Positions 23,631-35,902 of a DNA stretch of 64,000 nucleotides are shown here, in pieces. The notes beneath the pieces are model-generated. The model searched no databases. It had not been told where the DNA came from and saw nothing but the letters and a program-made list of their open reading frames with translations. Within the stretch, counting starts at the first letter, position 1, and the number at the start of each line of letters is the position of its first letter. This stretch comes from Hypericum androsaemum (Eukaryota; Streptophyta; Magnoliopsida; Malpighiales; Hypericaceae). The DNA lies in assembly GCA_963995505.1 (NCBI GenBank), contig OZ023187.1, positions 18,762,584-18,826,583 of the forward strand, in the 5' to 3' direction. The translations under genes and the position numbers were made by a program.

Positions 23631-23920
23631 CGGATTGAGTGGGGACTAAAGAAAATTTGTCCCCAGGTGGGGACTATATTTTGGGCTATTAGATTTGATT
23701 ATTTTTAAATCTAATGGTCGATAGCCTATCAGGTGATATTGGTTTGTATGTGAAGTGACATTGGTTTGTAAGTGAAATGATATTGGTTTGCAAGATACTG
23801 GTTTACATATGAAGTGATATTGATTTGCATATAAAGTGATATTGATTTGCATGTATAGTGATATTGGTTTGAGTTAATCCCTATAGATGGGGACTAGCCG
23901 CCCAGTCCCCACCAAATCCG
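23631..23920. mobile_element. MITE-like element with imperfect terminal inverted repeats
   Basis: The left end reads CGGATTGAGTGGGGACT; the right end read in reverse is CGGATTTGGTGGGGACT, 15 of 17 identical. Each terminus also has a further 'gtcccc/gggact' palindrome. The interior holds about six tandem units of roughly 22 bp (core gatattggtttg) at 23725-23870. I could not find a clean target-site duplication, so the ends and class are uncertain. Confidence 0.5.
23725..23875. repeat. Short tandem repeats, about 22-bp unit
   Basis: Six to seven imperfect units each starting 'gatattgrtttg' followed by a variable tail ending 'aagt' or 'aaat'. There are no unique spacers, so this is a minisatellite. 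Confidence 0.8.
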
Positions 23921-24656
23921 TCCCCTTGGGGAACTACCATGTTTGCCTCATTACAAACTACAAGGTGGTAATAATGGACTCATGTGTTTAAATGAGCCTT
24001 TTGGTTGTTTGTAGTTTACATCAATTAACGCCTCAACAGTGGTATCCAAGACAAATCTAGTTTAAATGTCATTGATGTTTCATGCTGCTCCCAACTCAAC
24101 AAGCATCGTCCTTCATCTACGTAGTTACATACTATCGCACACCAAATTTCCGACAAACGAGCAAACAATTTACACGCATTGATTCATTCATTGAGTTGAT
24201 GTTTTTTATGTCATGAACATTGTGAAGTTGTCCATGTACCTCTAAATTTAAATGTTGCCATTGTTGTGTTTATGTTTTTACATTCGGGTTGTGTGTTTTT
24301 CAAGCACACCATTGTTGTGTTGAGACTCCACTTAGCCTAGACATTCATGACATTGCAAATCCAAGATCCGTTGTAAAATGTTATATCACCATTGCAGTCA
24401 TGACCATGAGTGATCATCAAGCCAAACACAATCGAATGCGAACGAAAAAGGCCGCCGCGTTTTCGACATCAAATCGAGAAAAAATCATCAACGTTGGACA
24501 GTTCGGATTTTCTCTATCCGCTGCTAGGGGAAGACCGAGTGTGGTATCTAGCAAAATTCACCCAGTCAGCTACCTACCATTGCTTCCCTATACTTGTAGT
24601 CCTACATGACACTTGCAGCAAACGTATATACATCAGGTATGTCGAAGGCTCGACCT
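23921..24656. other. Region downstream of SRT1
   Basis: Mixed composition without a supported gene. Open frames at 24289-24688 overlap the presumed 3' untranslated region of the minus-strand sirtuin gene and show no conserved motif. Confidence 0.5.
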
Positions 24657-27600
24657 CTAGAATATCGACTTGCGCTTCCGGTTTTTAGATCTCTTCCCAG
24701 ACGGGTGGGAGCCGTTGATCTTTCCTCCAAACTTTTTAGTGTCGCCATTTCCCGGAGAAGTTACATCATAGTGTTTAATGTTGGTTACTACTGCATGAGT
24801 AGTGATTTTGGACTTGGGCGATGGGATTTCCTTGGTCTCGATCACCGAATTCTGACCGCAGCAATGATCTCGAGCCGCCTTCTGTCTCAGGTTTTCTAGT
24901 ACATCATCTTTTTCCAGGTTAATATCGTCTGCTGGAACCTGCAAGAAGTACAGAATACAGCAGGATTTCCCTTTGGAGGCTTTCCAGCATGGTAGAGTAC
25001 GAAACAAAACATGCATGAACATGCCAACGATACGAAGAAGGAAAATCTAGTTTCCGAATTGGATAAGAATTATTTGCTTCTCACCTCAGAGCCGAAGGGG
25101 ATATTAATTTCGGTGGACATGCAACCGCAGCCATCAATGAAATTGAGCTTCAAGAAAATGTCGAATGATTCTTTTGTTGCAGTTCTTCTGAAGCACACAC
25201 AAAAGATAAAAAATTGTAAATAAACTGATGTTTAACAACATAAAAGGGACAGAGAGTTCAACTTGAAAGAGACCGAAAGGCAGCACCAATTCACTTCGGT
25301 TCTTAAAGTGATGCATTTTCAGACAGCGGATGCCGTAGTACCGAACATAATTGGACCAACCTTTTTAGGTTAAATGGCTGAGCGTCAAGAATAGCTGGTT
25401 TGTACTTTTGGGAGTCTGAGAATGTAACCTGCAATGCACGACATTAGGGTCAGTCGATCCCGACATAAGGATGTGCTGATTAGAGGATAGGTAGGCCAAG
25501 CAGTTGGTCCAATAAATACAGACAAATATAACTCTGTCAAGCTTATTCACCTCGATGGATTTAATGAATGGCAGTGATGCCTTCAGCCCATGCACGCTTG
25601 CTAACCGAAGGGTCCAATTCAAGAATCTTCCATCTGCCAAGTTGATAAAACACATCAATAATCCAGCACGATGAACCATGGTTATACATGAGATTCAGGA
25701 ATCAAAGATTGTTCGTCTCGCTTTTGTCTATGTAAGCCATATGATGGAGCTAACTCTATTGGGGGGCCATTTTTACCTCCACTTGTGGATTGCGTTATGA
25801 TGATCTGGAGAAGATCCATTCTGACAAATGGCGGTATTCGTAAATTCAACGACTCCATGACTCCTGCAATAACCTGTCTTTACTCGAATTAGAACATATA
25901 TACATTGCAAAGAAGAAGATGATGAAATACAAGAAAGCGAAACCATTTCCGAGAAGAAGATAGCATCATACCTTATCTGCAAAACCATGAATTACCAAAC
26001 TTGCTTTTGGGTCCTTGGGAGTTTTCTGTAAAGTAGTTATGCAAACAAAAACCGTACATGAGACAGCGAATTCATCAATTCCAATGACCAATGGCAACAG
26101 AGCAGAGTAGGTTGGTACAGTCTAAAGAGATAATTCCCTTTTCTTTCACAATCTAAATAACATATTCCCAATCTGACCTCCCATTCAAAAAATACCAGCA
26201 ATCATATATCGCGAATTGCGATCGTAGCAATTGACAAAAGTAAAGATGCATTTATAATCCTCTTTTGAATAGAAGATAGCAACCTGAAGATTTACGATGA
26301 CAATCTTTCCACCACCTCGTAGACATTTCAAGGGTAGGTTGCATGCAGGAGTTATCTGCAGGCTGAATGTCGTGGTTATGTTACATGGTGATAGGAAAGA
26401 TTGAAGACGCATGAATAACTACAACAAAGGAATCTGTAAAAGCCAACTGAAACCAAGGCAAGTTCTGAGCACTACCATAGGAATTAAAGCCAACTTATTA
26501 TTAAAACGTGAAACACAATTGAGCATGAAAAAGTAAAGAAGCATACTATTTATAAAAACGGGTTTGATAGTTTGTAAGTAGCCAGCTTATTATTACCTTG
26601 TGCCCAAACATAACACCAGGTCAGCCATCCTGCAGTGGTTCTCAGCCGGAAGCATCTCCTTGGGGGGTAAAGCATCCTGATGACAAAGAAAAAGACGAGT
26701 ATGAGCAGTTGTATCCTTTGGAGACAACTGCAACTGATATGATACAATCTGTTACCTCCCAATCAAGAACTGTGTCCCTGAGTTTTGCTCCACATGTTAA
26801 ATCGGAGCATCGTCGTGATGTCTCCTTCAGTCCAATAGTCTCCACCTCAAAATCTCGAAAATATCTTGACGTAGAGGAGAAAGCCAAAACAATGTCATCC
26901 AATGGTTAAAAAAATGTACCATGCTCGAAAAACCAAAGCAGGAAGTATTGGTAATAAATCACAGATCTCAACACAAACAAGGTCAGTCCCTTACTCGACT
27001 CCACACGAAGGACAGGTTTCCATGAAAGAGTCCCCATGCAACTCCGAAAGTTTCTTCCTTGGTATTCCAGAGCGAAGATGGAGGCCATCTACATTCTACA
27101 ATAAAAAAATCAGAAGTCAGATGATGGCATTACAGAGAACAATAACTAACGGTCAAGCGAACTTATGGAAAGAGATCAAGGCTTGGCCAACTATAGAAAA
27201 GAAGCAAAGAGCCATTTGATACATATGGAAACCACGTCCTACTAAATCAGAATACCTAAGGAATGGTGATATATTTTTATTCCTGCCAAGCAACCTCTCA
27301 GTTGTGTTGCCAAAAAAACCGGCATGTCATACAAACCATCACATTCCTAGCAAAATCAGACACTTGGCCTAGCTGGTGCTAGAGAACAAGTAAAACACAA
27401 ACCCAAACATGCGAGGATAACCCGAACTGAGTCCACATGAGTACACAGATTCACATCATGCAACGATGAAGGTTAATTGTTAGACCTTGTCAAACGAGAA
27501 ATGGCATGAAAAGTGCTACCTGGCTAATCACAAACTGTAAAATGCCAGCCTTCTCAAGTTCAACCAAAGCCATGTGAGTTATGCTTGGCATTGCTCGGTG

Positions 27601-29658
27601 AAACGGTAGCGAGGCTTCGGGTAAGGGTCTCCCCTCACGCTGCACATAACCAATGGAGAATTGTTAAAGTACACATGAGAAATGTGGAACGGATGAACAA
27701 TTAGGTTAAGGAGGGTGAGAACTATTTTACACTGCAAAATATAAAATTTAAGTGTGTATGTCCATGTGTACTTTAGGCTACTATAACACAAACAAGATTA
27801 GCTCTTCTCCATTAACATGTAACAACTTTATGCAATAAGGAATGGATTTACTACCAACCTGCAATGTCCAAATGCCTTTCGGACCCCGAAAATCAGGTAT
27901 GCCGCAAGAAGTTGATATCCCAGCACCTGTAAAGACGACTAGGTGCTTACTCTGCAAGTAAAAAAAGGAAACCTGAAGCGCCAGTGGAATAATTGCTTAA
28001 AAAACAAGTAGAAGAGGATATTTTTTTAGGAAACCTTTTTTATCATCTTGGCAAGTCGTTCGACCTGCCATTCAAGAACATATTGTATTAGTAGTGCTGA
28101 AGACAGCAACATGACATACCACAACTAACAGCACATTTGTAAAACAGTAACAATCATATCAGCTGGGATAAGAGGGAAGAAAACTCTGGCAAGCTCAAAG
28201 AAGTGCGGATGGAACGACGATAAATGAATAGCATAAAGATACAAGTGATAGTTCATATGAAATCCTCGCATTTAAGTGAAGGTAGATAAGATTTTGGAAG
28301 GTTAATACATTTATATAATGCATCAGGCACGCGCCTTTACACTTTTCAATTATCACTACTATTTCATATTCTATCATTATTCATAGAAATCTGATATCTT
28401 TTTTTTCTCTTTAACTCGGGCCACAAGGAACTCTCTTCAATCTTTCGGTCATAGATCAATCATTCATCCTTGTTCCTTGATCTCCATTTTCTCCAAACTA
28501 TTACCCACTCTCGCTCTCTTCAAAGTATAGCTAATCTCCCAAACTTTTTTCTCTTCAAACTCTTAGCTACAGACTACTCTCTTCAAACTTTTGGCTGCAT
28601 TCAGAAAGCCTCACATGTTCAGATGAAAAAGGCCATAGCAAGTAAAGCGAATTTCCTAACGGGAAAAGCAGCGAAACCAAGTCACTCCAATCCAAAAATG
28701 ACAAATGGCAACGGACAATGCTTCGGTTACCATAACAGAAATCCGATTACCATCATGTTCCAGGTGAGCATCAAAGACAATTAATGTGGCAATTGAATGA
28801 TTCGGAAGTCATGAAGAGTGCCGCGAATCATATCGTAAAAATTCCATGTCCAGCAAAACCTAAAGTGCTATCTCACTGTACAATTCACGATCTCCTCAAC
28901 ACCCTTAACTCCAATAGATACCATCGAATTAGACAAGAAGCTAGAACAAGCTCCAGTGGAGGTAAATGCACAACCAAGAGGCTGGCTCTCCTACACCAGA
29001 TCCAAGTACACGAGCTATAACACACCCACCCTGGTTTGGCCACTTGAACGTATGTTCCTTCACCGTCAAATTCGACGAACACAAAACGTGATAAATCTTT
29101 TCGGTCCCAAGGATATCCCCAACTAATGGTCCATCCCAAACCATAGCATTGTCAATTTCAATTACCCCATGAATATGCATGTATGCTCAACAATAACCAT
29201 TATCGCATACATCATCCACTAAAGTATTTCACATCTCAAGTGCCCCAGCAGAAAGCAAAACACCAACTCTTAACCCAGCAAAACAAATGAAGAAAACCAA
29301 ACTATAAAAGACCAAACAAAAATGGGAGCCATGTCCAATCAATCCCAGGTGATCATCGAATCCAATCGAGCATGAAAAAAGAACAAACCAAGCAAACTCA
29401 AAAGAGACCACAGTTTGCAGAATGTGGGAACGAAGAGAGAACAAAGAGGTCAAGAGCATAAAAATGCAAAGTTTGAATCTTTAATTATCTACACAAAAAA
29501 CCAAGCAAAACCCAGAAACCAATATGCAGAGAAACGCAAAAGATGGAATCTTTAATTACTTTCTCTTGAAGAAGATGAGATGGGTCGAAGAACTCCGCCA
29601 TCCCAACGTTGCCCACATCCTCAATGTAAGAGAGCTTCTCTGCGTAGCCCAAAGACAT
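24657..29658 (-). CDS. SRT1: Class IV sirtuin SRT1, NAD-dependent deacylase (14 exons)
   Basis: SIRT6/7-type NAD-dependent histone deacetylase of the nucleus. Exons in transcript order: 29658-29560, 28064-28035, 27951-27859, 27639-27520, 27095-26995, 26864-26756, 26676-26597, 26362-26284, 26025-25972, 25873-25777, 25633-25551, 25428-25361, 25187-25085, 24938-24657; all phases agree and give 465 residues, close to Arabidopsis SRT1. NAD-binding [19 protein letters not shown], catalytic-site [14 protein letters not shown] and LHGDSF, and a zinc site of CPSC plus RRCSDLTC are all intact, followed by [16 protein letters not shown] and GKIVIVNLQ. The C-terminus is basic ([10 protein letters not shown]), a likely nuclear signal. 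The second exon is only 30 bp. Intron 1 is 1.5 kb. Confidence 0.93.
28065..29559 (-). other. 1.5-kb intron 1 of SRT1
   Basis: Noncoding sequence. Two plus-strand open frames (28470-28784 and 28784-29020) have no conserved motif or codon pattern and lie wholly within the intron. The stretch 28450-28600 is CT-rich. Confidence 0.6.
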
Positions 29659-29880
29659 GGTCAAGAACACAACCAACCAGAGAGAACAGACCAGACCAAA
29701 CCAAACCCCCTCTTCTCTGTTGTGTTATGTTCTTCTGTCTATTGACTAGGAGGAAGAAAGTTGATAAAAAGGAATATAATTATTACTTTTTCTTGGAAGG
29801 TACAGGAGAATAATCACTAGGAGGAGGGGCAAATTCCGCCCCTTTTTTGCTTCACCCTTTTGTTATTTTGCTACTAAGAA

Positions 29881-30739
29881 TAGGAATAGGGATGACAATT
29901 TGACTATTATTCTGAAGGTCTATTCGGATCTGATTCGAAGAGTTTAAGACCTGTTGACTTTGATCAGGTTTAGATTTGGATCATATCCAGATTTTTATGT
30001 TTTTAAAAAGGGTATTGATATAGATCCACAAGATCTTACCCGATTTTTTTTAAAATATTAAAATAATATATAAATATATTAATTACTAAAGTTAGTACCA
30101 AATTCTATGACAACTTACCCAATTTAAAATTTTGTTATAGGTAAATTCTATTCATCCAAGTTGGTATAAATACTACAGTACCAAAATTCCAAAGTTACAT
30201 CTTAATTCGTAACGATATCGAAGTATCAAATATCAAGATATTACAATTGGTGAAGACCATTAACACATATTCAACTAAAAAAATACATGTTAAGTAGGTT
30301 CCAACTGATGCCCTTGACGCTTTAGATATCTGAGAAAAATTAACAAATTGTCAAAGGAAGAATGATGAAGAAGCTTTAACCTACCTAATATTAATTCAAC
30401 CTTCTAATACATTCTACCTTTCAATTGTCATATCAATTTGTAGTTTTTTTGATTTATTTTTTTTATATTGACTTATTTTAGCGAAAGAATAAATTGCATT
30501 CGCATTTTTCGAGTGCTTTGCTATTGCGAACAAGTATGGCTTTTTAAAAATTATTTAATTTTCAAATAATACGGGCCCGCGGGTTGCCCTGATCCTTCCC
30601 AATTTTTTAGAACCTGAATCCTACCCAGATCCTTATTTTTAAAGAGGATAAGGGTAAGGATCTGGGTCGACCTTCATAAAAGAGAATAAGGATCCGGGTC
30701 CTATATATCATACCCGAATCCTGCTCATTGTCATTCCTA
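29881..30739. mobile_element. Probable hAT-like nonautonomous element
   Basis: The left end begins TAGGAATAGGGATGACAA and the right end reversed begins TAGGAATGACAATGAG, resembling the plant hAT terminal word TAGGGRTGRCAA. The flanks are actaagaa on the left and actagaaa on the right, an approximate 8-bp duplication. The interior is AT-rich and noncoding, with GGATC/GATCC-type words near both ends ('tcggatctga', 'gatccgggtc'). Confidence 0.5.
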
Positions 30740-32469
30740 ACTAGAAAGAAATTAGAAGAAGATTGAAGTGGTATTTTTTTGGTAGGTAAATTTTATTTAT
30801 TTATATTTTTGGTTTAATCAATTGGTATCAGTTTATTGTGGACCGACTAATTTAATTTCGAACCAAATATGACCTTTAAAAGTTGGTAAAATTTTTTCAA
30901 CAAGTATTTAACAACTCTCAGTTGATCTAAGTGTGTGTTAATTTTTTATTATTTATATATAGTAATATAGTTGTATTAATAGTATTTACAATGGTATTCT
31001 TCCTACTAAGCCAAGTGGTTCCCCCCTGCCTACCTGATTGTTGACTCCCCCGTATAGTTGTAGAGGATTGCAGTCGAGTACTTACTAAAAATTATTTATT
31101 GCGAAATCCAATGAAAAAATGACAAAAAAGGAAAAAAATTACATTGATAACACTAGGATACAGTGTCAAATCACTTGATACATTCTAATAGCGAATAAAC
31201 TCGCTATTTACATTTTCACCTAACTCAATTAAAGTGGTATTTTTTATAAGTAAAATTGTATTACTTTCAAAATAATCTCCACGGGTGGTTACACTGACTG
31301 CCCCATTAGTACATAACCTAAAATACAAGATACTTGAGTATTAGAGTTAAACAATGTTCAAAATTCCCAAATAAATCTCCTGCAATTCTTTTAGAAGGAA
31401 TCCCCCACAACTTACTTACACCAAAGTTGACGCGGATCCTGAACCCCCTTAATAATTTAAGCGGTATTATTAAGGGGGTTGGTTTTAATTTTTTTAAATA
31501 ATATCTTGTTATATTGTTGCCGGGAAGAGAAAATCAAGATTAATGTGATTTTTTTCAGGGGGAATCGGGTATAAAGCTGCTTTTAAGGAAAGGCCGAAAG
31601 CTGTTCGACATATGATTCGTTTTTGACCGTTTGATATCCGCCTCAGAGTACTCTAATGACTAACAATTAATTTAGAGTAGCTATAGTCGATTTTGTTAAA
31701 GTAATTTCTTTTTGTTTGAGTCAATTCGAAAAAAAAATGTGAATTTAAATTACATAATTATGAATTTTAAAAGTTTTCATATTTTCTTATGATGTGAACG
31801 ACTTCTTTTTTTGTCGGCGATACCCCAGTCAAACACTTTATTTGATTCATAATACAAATCACTTATTCAATTAATATTATTATTTGGCTTCTCATTAAGA
31901 TTTTGTATGTAGATTATGGCATACGCTAATAGAACAGATAAAGATTTGTTATCTGAAAAAAAAAATCTTTGCTCGAAATATGTTTGAACATGCATCAAAT
32001 TTTGTAACTCGTATATTTAGAATTTGGAGTTGAACATCGATTTATGTTGCATCATAATATATATTTATAATGATATGTAATTTACTTTTTTTGTCATGAA
32101 AATTTAGACGGGGTTGGCCTAAACCTTGTTGAAGTTTTTGTTTTTGGGAATTGAAGTTTGGATTCGAATAGATTTAGGTTAGAAAGATGCCGGACCATTC
32201 TATCATGACACTTAGACAAGTTACCGATACTCGTCGAACCATTTATTAGAACCTGTCAACTGTTTTGTGATTAGCATAACATACTATTTTGTTCTTTGGT
32301 TGAAGTCTTTTCTTGGCCTTGGTATGGAGATGAAAAATGTGGAAATGGAAGGTATGGAGATCGAAAGAAGTTAAAAGTGTTGTAGAAGGCCCAGTTACAT
32401 GAGGCCAGTGAATGATCTGTTGTTTGGACAGAATAGTGTGGTGGAAGCAAAAGAGCAAAATTTAAAATT
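30740..32469. other. Intergenic AT-rich DNA
   Basis: No gene seen. It contains a degenerate dispersed repeat (30820-30960) and a short hairpin at about 31441-31481, where cccccttaataa is answered by ttattaaggggg. Confidence 0.5.
30820..30960 (-). repeat. Degenerate dispersed repeat copy
   Basis: Same word order as the copy at 42055-42243: 'aattggtatc', 'gaccgactaattt', 'cgaaccaaatatgac', 'aaagttggtaaa', 'caagtatttaa', 'cagttgatctaag'. Orientation is set so that the 17757 copy counts as plus. Confidence 0.55.
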
Positions 32470-32479
32470 TTGGCTCCTT

Positions 32480-33762
32480 TTTTGTTGCAGCTGCGTGAGA
32501 AAATTGGAGAATATCGCAAACGTATTGATGATTTAGAATATGATATTAAGAATATCCTCAATGTGCTTGCTGATAGGAAGAGGAAGGGGACGAGAGTTCA
32601 AGTGGATGTGAATGAGGATGGGGTTGAAGAAGATGTTGGAGTGGTTGGGGAAGAGGAGCAGCTGTTTGTTGAGATCGACATGGTATATTTTTGTACACCT
32701 TTTTTTATTCGTAATTAACCATTAAATTGTAAGCGATGAATCATTTAATCATGCATATTAAACCTTTAATGATATTTACATTGAACTTTTTAATCATGAC
32801 TATCAGACCATGTTACGCCTATTACGCTGGTCTATTTAATCATGCGTAGTATACCATTTAAAGGTTTAAAAGGTGAACCATTTAATCATGAACCATGTTA
32901 CACCATGAAATGTTTAATCATGCATAGTTAACCATTTAATGATGAATAGCAGACCATGTAATGATATTACGCTGAACCATTTAATCATGCATAGTTAACC
33001 ATTTAATAATGAATAGCAGACCATGAAATGATATTACGCTGAACCATTATTATATGCTCACACATTTTTTCTCTATAACTGTCTGAATTGATCATTTCTT
33101 ATCTGGTTATAACTGCTTACATGTGAAGCTTATGGAAGAGTTGAGCAGAGGTCGACCAGTTGATTTGGGTGATAATGAGAAGAATGATCCAGACTACTTC
33201 CCTTCTCAGCCCATTGATTTTACCCCCAATGAGGACAGTGGGTGTGACAAGACCAATACCCATGCTCAACCGACAGTTGTAGTTGAGCAATCAAAGTTCG
33301 ATCATCAGAAGTATGAGAAGGAAAGGGATGATTCACCTTTTGTTTCTGTAGGTAGGCCGAGTGTTGTTACATATTCAGGTAGTGATTTTGAAACCCCCCT
33401 CCTTTTCGTTAGGTTTTGATATGTCGCAGAACCATGATGATGACCATGAATCTGGAGATGCAAGTTGGCCCAAAGAATTTGATTCGCCAAGTATGTTTGA
33501 TGATCCCAAATTTGTTGAATTACTTTTTAAACGTGTAGATGAGGTTGAAGCTAAGCTTAGTGCTGAGAAGAAGCAGGTTGTGGTTACTTGTGTTAGTGAT
33601 CACATTACTAGCGCCTTGAGAATCGATGTTCCAGATGAGTTGGTATTGCCTGTCGTGGAAGGCAAGCGTAGAACGCAGTGTAGCGTTATGCTTGGGACTC
33701 CGTTTACTGAGGAGAAAAAGAAGAAGAGAAGGAAGACAGAACCAGTTGGTGCGCATAAGTAG
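32480..33762 (+). pseudogene. Transposon-derived coding fragment, possibly Ulp1/DUF1985-type
   Basis: Three open segments can be joined by plausible splice sites: about 32480-32682 (a Leu/Lys helix, LREKIGEYRKRIDDLEYD, then an acidic run), 33129-33380 and 33430-33762 (ending GTPFTEEKKKKRRKTEP). The layout of an acidic linker followed by a basic 'TPF...KKKKRRK' tail is seen in the variable region of plant Ulp1-containing transposon proteins. No protease or transposase domain is present, so the assignment is weak. The two parts are separated by the tandem repeat at 32913-33046. Confidence 0.35.
32913..33046. repeat. Two tandem 67-bp repeats
   Basis: Copies at 32913-32979 and 32980-33046 begin 'tttaatcatgcatagttaac' and contain 'gaatagcagaccatg' and 'gatattacgctgaacca'. 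Upstream, 32720-32912 consists of more degenerate 'accatttaatcatg' units. Confidence 0.85.
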
Positions 33763-35603
33763 TGTGGAATTCCCACATATCTTCTGGTGTTGCAAACTTT
33801 TTTTTTCCAATTCTCTTCTTTCTCAAGCTCTTCCAAAGTTTCACATGTATCTACTGAAAAAACAGAACACACAACTCTTCATGCTTTCAATAGACCATTT
33901 TAAAAACTATTCTATGATAGTAGGACTAACAATTCATGTAATGCTGGACATACTATTTCATCAAACTAGTAAATGGCGTCCAAACCAACCATGTAAAAAC
34001 ATAGCCGACACAATTAACATCTAATGCACTTACGACACAGGGCCATCGTACATTCCATTTTTTTCATGTCATAGCGTACATGAAAATCTTGACATGACGG
34101 GCCACCAAAACATGGCTTAACAACCAGTAAAACGTGCCTTAACAAGTCATTAGATGTCGAAACAACCGTACATGTAAATCTTAGCATAACCGACCACCAA
34201 TAGGTTACATAATAAACCACTAAACCTCACATTCCATTACATGCCACGACGTACATGTAATTATTGATACCAGAGTCCACGAAAACTAAGTTAACATACA
34301 ATAGAATCAATAAAGTAGTCCGACCATTCAATTACAATATAACATTCATATTATTACGTCATGACACACCATTAAATCTGCAAACAACTGACCAATCTCA
34401 ATCCAATAGTTACCTCTGCGCTGTTCACTATTTTCAAAATTGGCTCCGCTTTGATTCGGAAAGGCCATCTCATTGGGTTGCTGCTCATGATCTTCAAAAA
34501 AATTGAATTAATTAGCGTATTGGTATAATTTTTTAAACCAAATAGTTGAATCAAACTCATTTACGTAGAGGAATTCAGTTGATCGACTAACCTTTCCCAG
34601 TTAAATATATTTGGTCTGAAAATTAAACATCCAAATTAATCGTGTTCATTGACAGCTGGTGTATTTCAGTTGATCGACTAAGAATTCACCATGGTTCTTC
34701 AATTTTTAATCGCCCCTTTTATGTTCAATCTAGAGTTTTAGGGAGAAGTTATCACCAATTGGAGTTTCTTAATTTGATTTCATTAGTAATTAAGTATATT
34801 CCGTAAATCTTGCTTCCCGTAACCGTCCGACCCACGTCCATTAATTCCTTTAAAAAGCTGCGTATATTCTCCATCTTAAATTATTAAATTATTACATTTT
34901 TACCCTCAATATTTGACGTCCAGTACGGGCCTGGAGACCCCTATACAAGGACCGAATCCGGTCTCCCATGGTCATGATCCCCCGTTATCCATACCCAATT
35001 CGCTTCCCCATTTTGGTATGATTAATAATAACTTGGAAAAATAATTAATTAGTACTCATAGTTATGTAGTTGTGGAAACACCCTACAGTATTGAAATTTA
35101 CCCTTATGATTAATGGAGTGCTCTTCCATCACGTACTCAACTTTGATTGGGAGAACAAAAAGAAATCAATTTTTTTTATAATCACATGATATCCAAATAT
35201 TTACTGAATTGACTAATTCATTTCCATTTTGAACTCGAGATCTCTTAATTAATCTAAAAAATTTATTGCAAATTGTTGTAAGTACATGTCGGTAAAAATG
35301 CAATCAGTTGTGTTATTTGTGTATGAATTTATCGTACGCGGTTAGGTCTGCTTAATTAGTCATTTCCTCTCATAATAGTTTTCCATTGTAGGATTCTGCG
35401 AATTTTGTTTTATATTTTTCCTCGTCGGCATGAGGTTTCCTTTCGTGTACCGGAATATCAGGAAGCCATTATGGTATGAAGCTTGCGTATGAATTGAGGT
35501 GGGTGGAATGAATTTTTAAACTATCCGAATTTGTTTTCAAGCAAATCAGGAAGCCATTGTGTTCTATGTGATGGTTTTTGGGCATGGAGAGGTTGAAAGC
35601 AAT
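33763..35603. other. Intergenic DNA
   Basis: No gene seen. The part at 33990-34260 has repeated words ('gtacatg', 'cgaccaccaa', 'acatgtaa') that echo in looser form the repeats at 32720-33046, perhaps the other side of the same element. Confidence 0.4.
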
Positions 35604-35894
35604 CACGGGCGGAACCAGAAAATTTGGAGAGTAAGGATAATATAATTTTTTTCAAAAATTTCAAATTCGATAATTTGTTTGACATTTGAAATACACACTT
35701 TCTTAGGCCCGACTAGCATATGATAAGTCGGTAATAGGTCATTCTGGTTTCAATTTTTAGGTTGATTAATTTTTTAGTGGGGTCAATTTCTAATTTTAGT
35801 GGGGACATATATTAAAAAATTTACCTAGTTATCAAACAAAAAAAATTAAGTGGGGACAATTGCCCCCACAATGTTCAACGTGGCTCCGCCCCTG
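35604..35894. mobile_element. hAT-type MITE with 8-bp target-site duplication
   Basis: The left end is CACGGGCGGAACCA; the right end reversed is CAGGGGCGGAGCCA. These match the common plant hAT terminus CAGGGGCGGAGCCA. Flanking 8-mers are aaagcaat (35596-35603) and acagcaat (35895-35902), differing at one base. The 291-bp interior is AT-rich and noncoding. Confidence 0.8.
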
Positions 35895-35902
35895 ACAGCA
35901 AT

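Noticed and set aside
23725..23875. CRISPR-like array
   Set aside because: Units are contiguous and diverging with no unique spacers, in a plant chromosome; it is a minisatellite.
28470..29020. Two plus-strand ORFs
   Set aside because: They lie inside SRT1 intron 1 and show no motif or splice partners.
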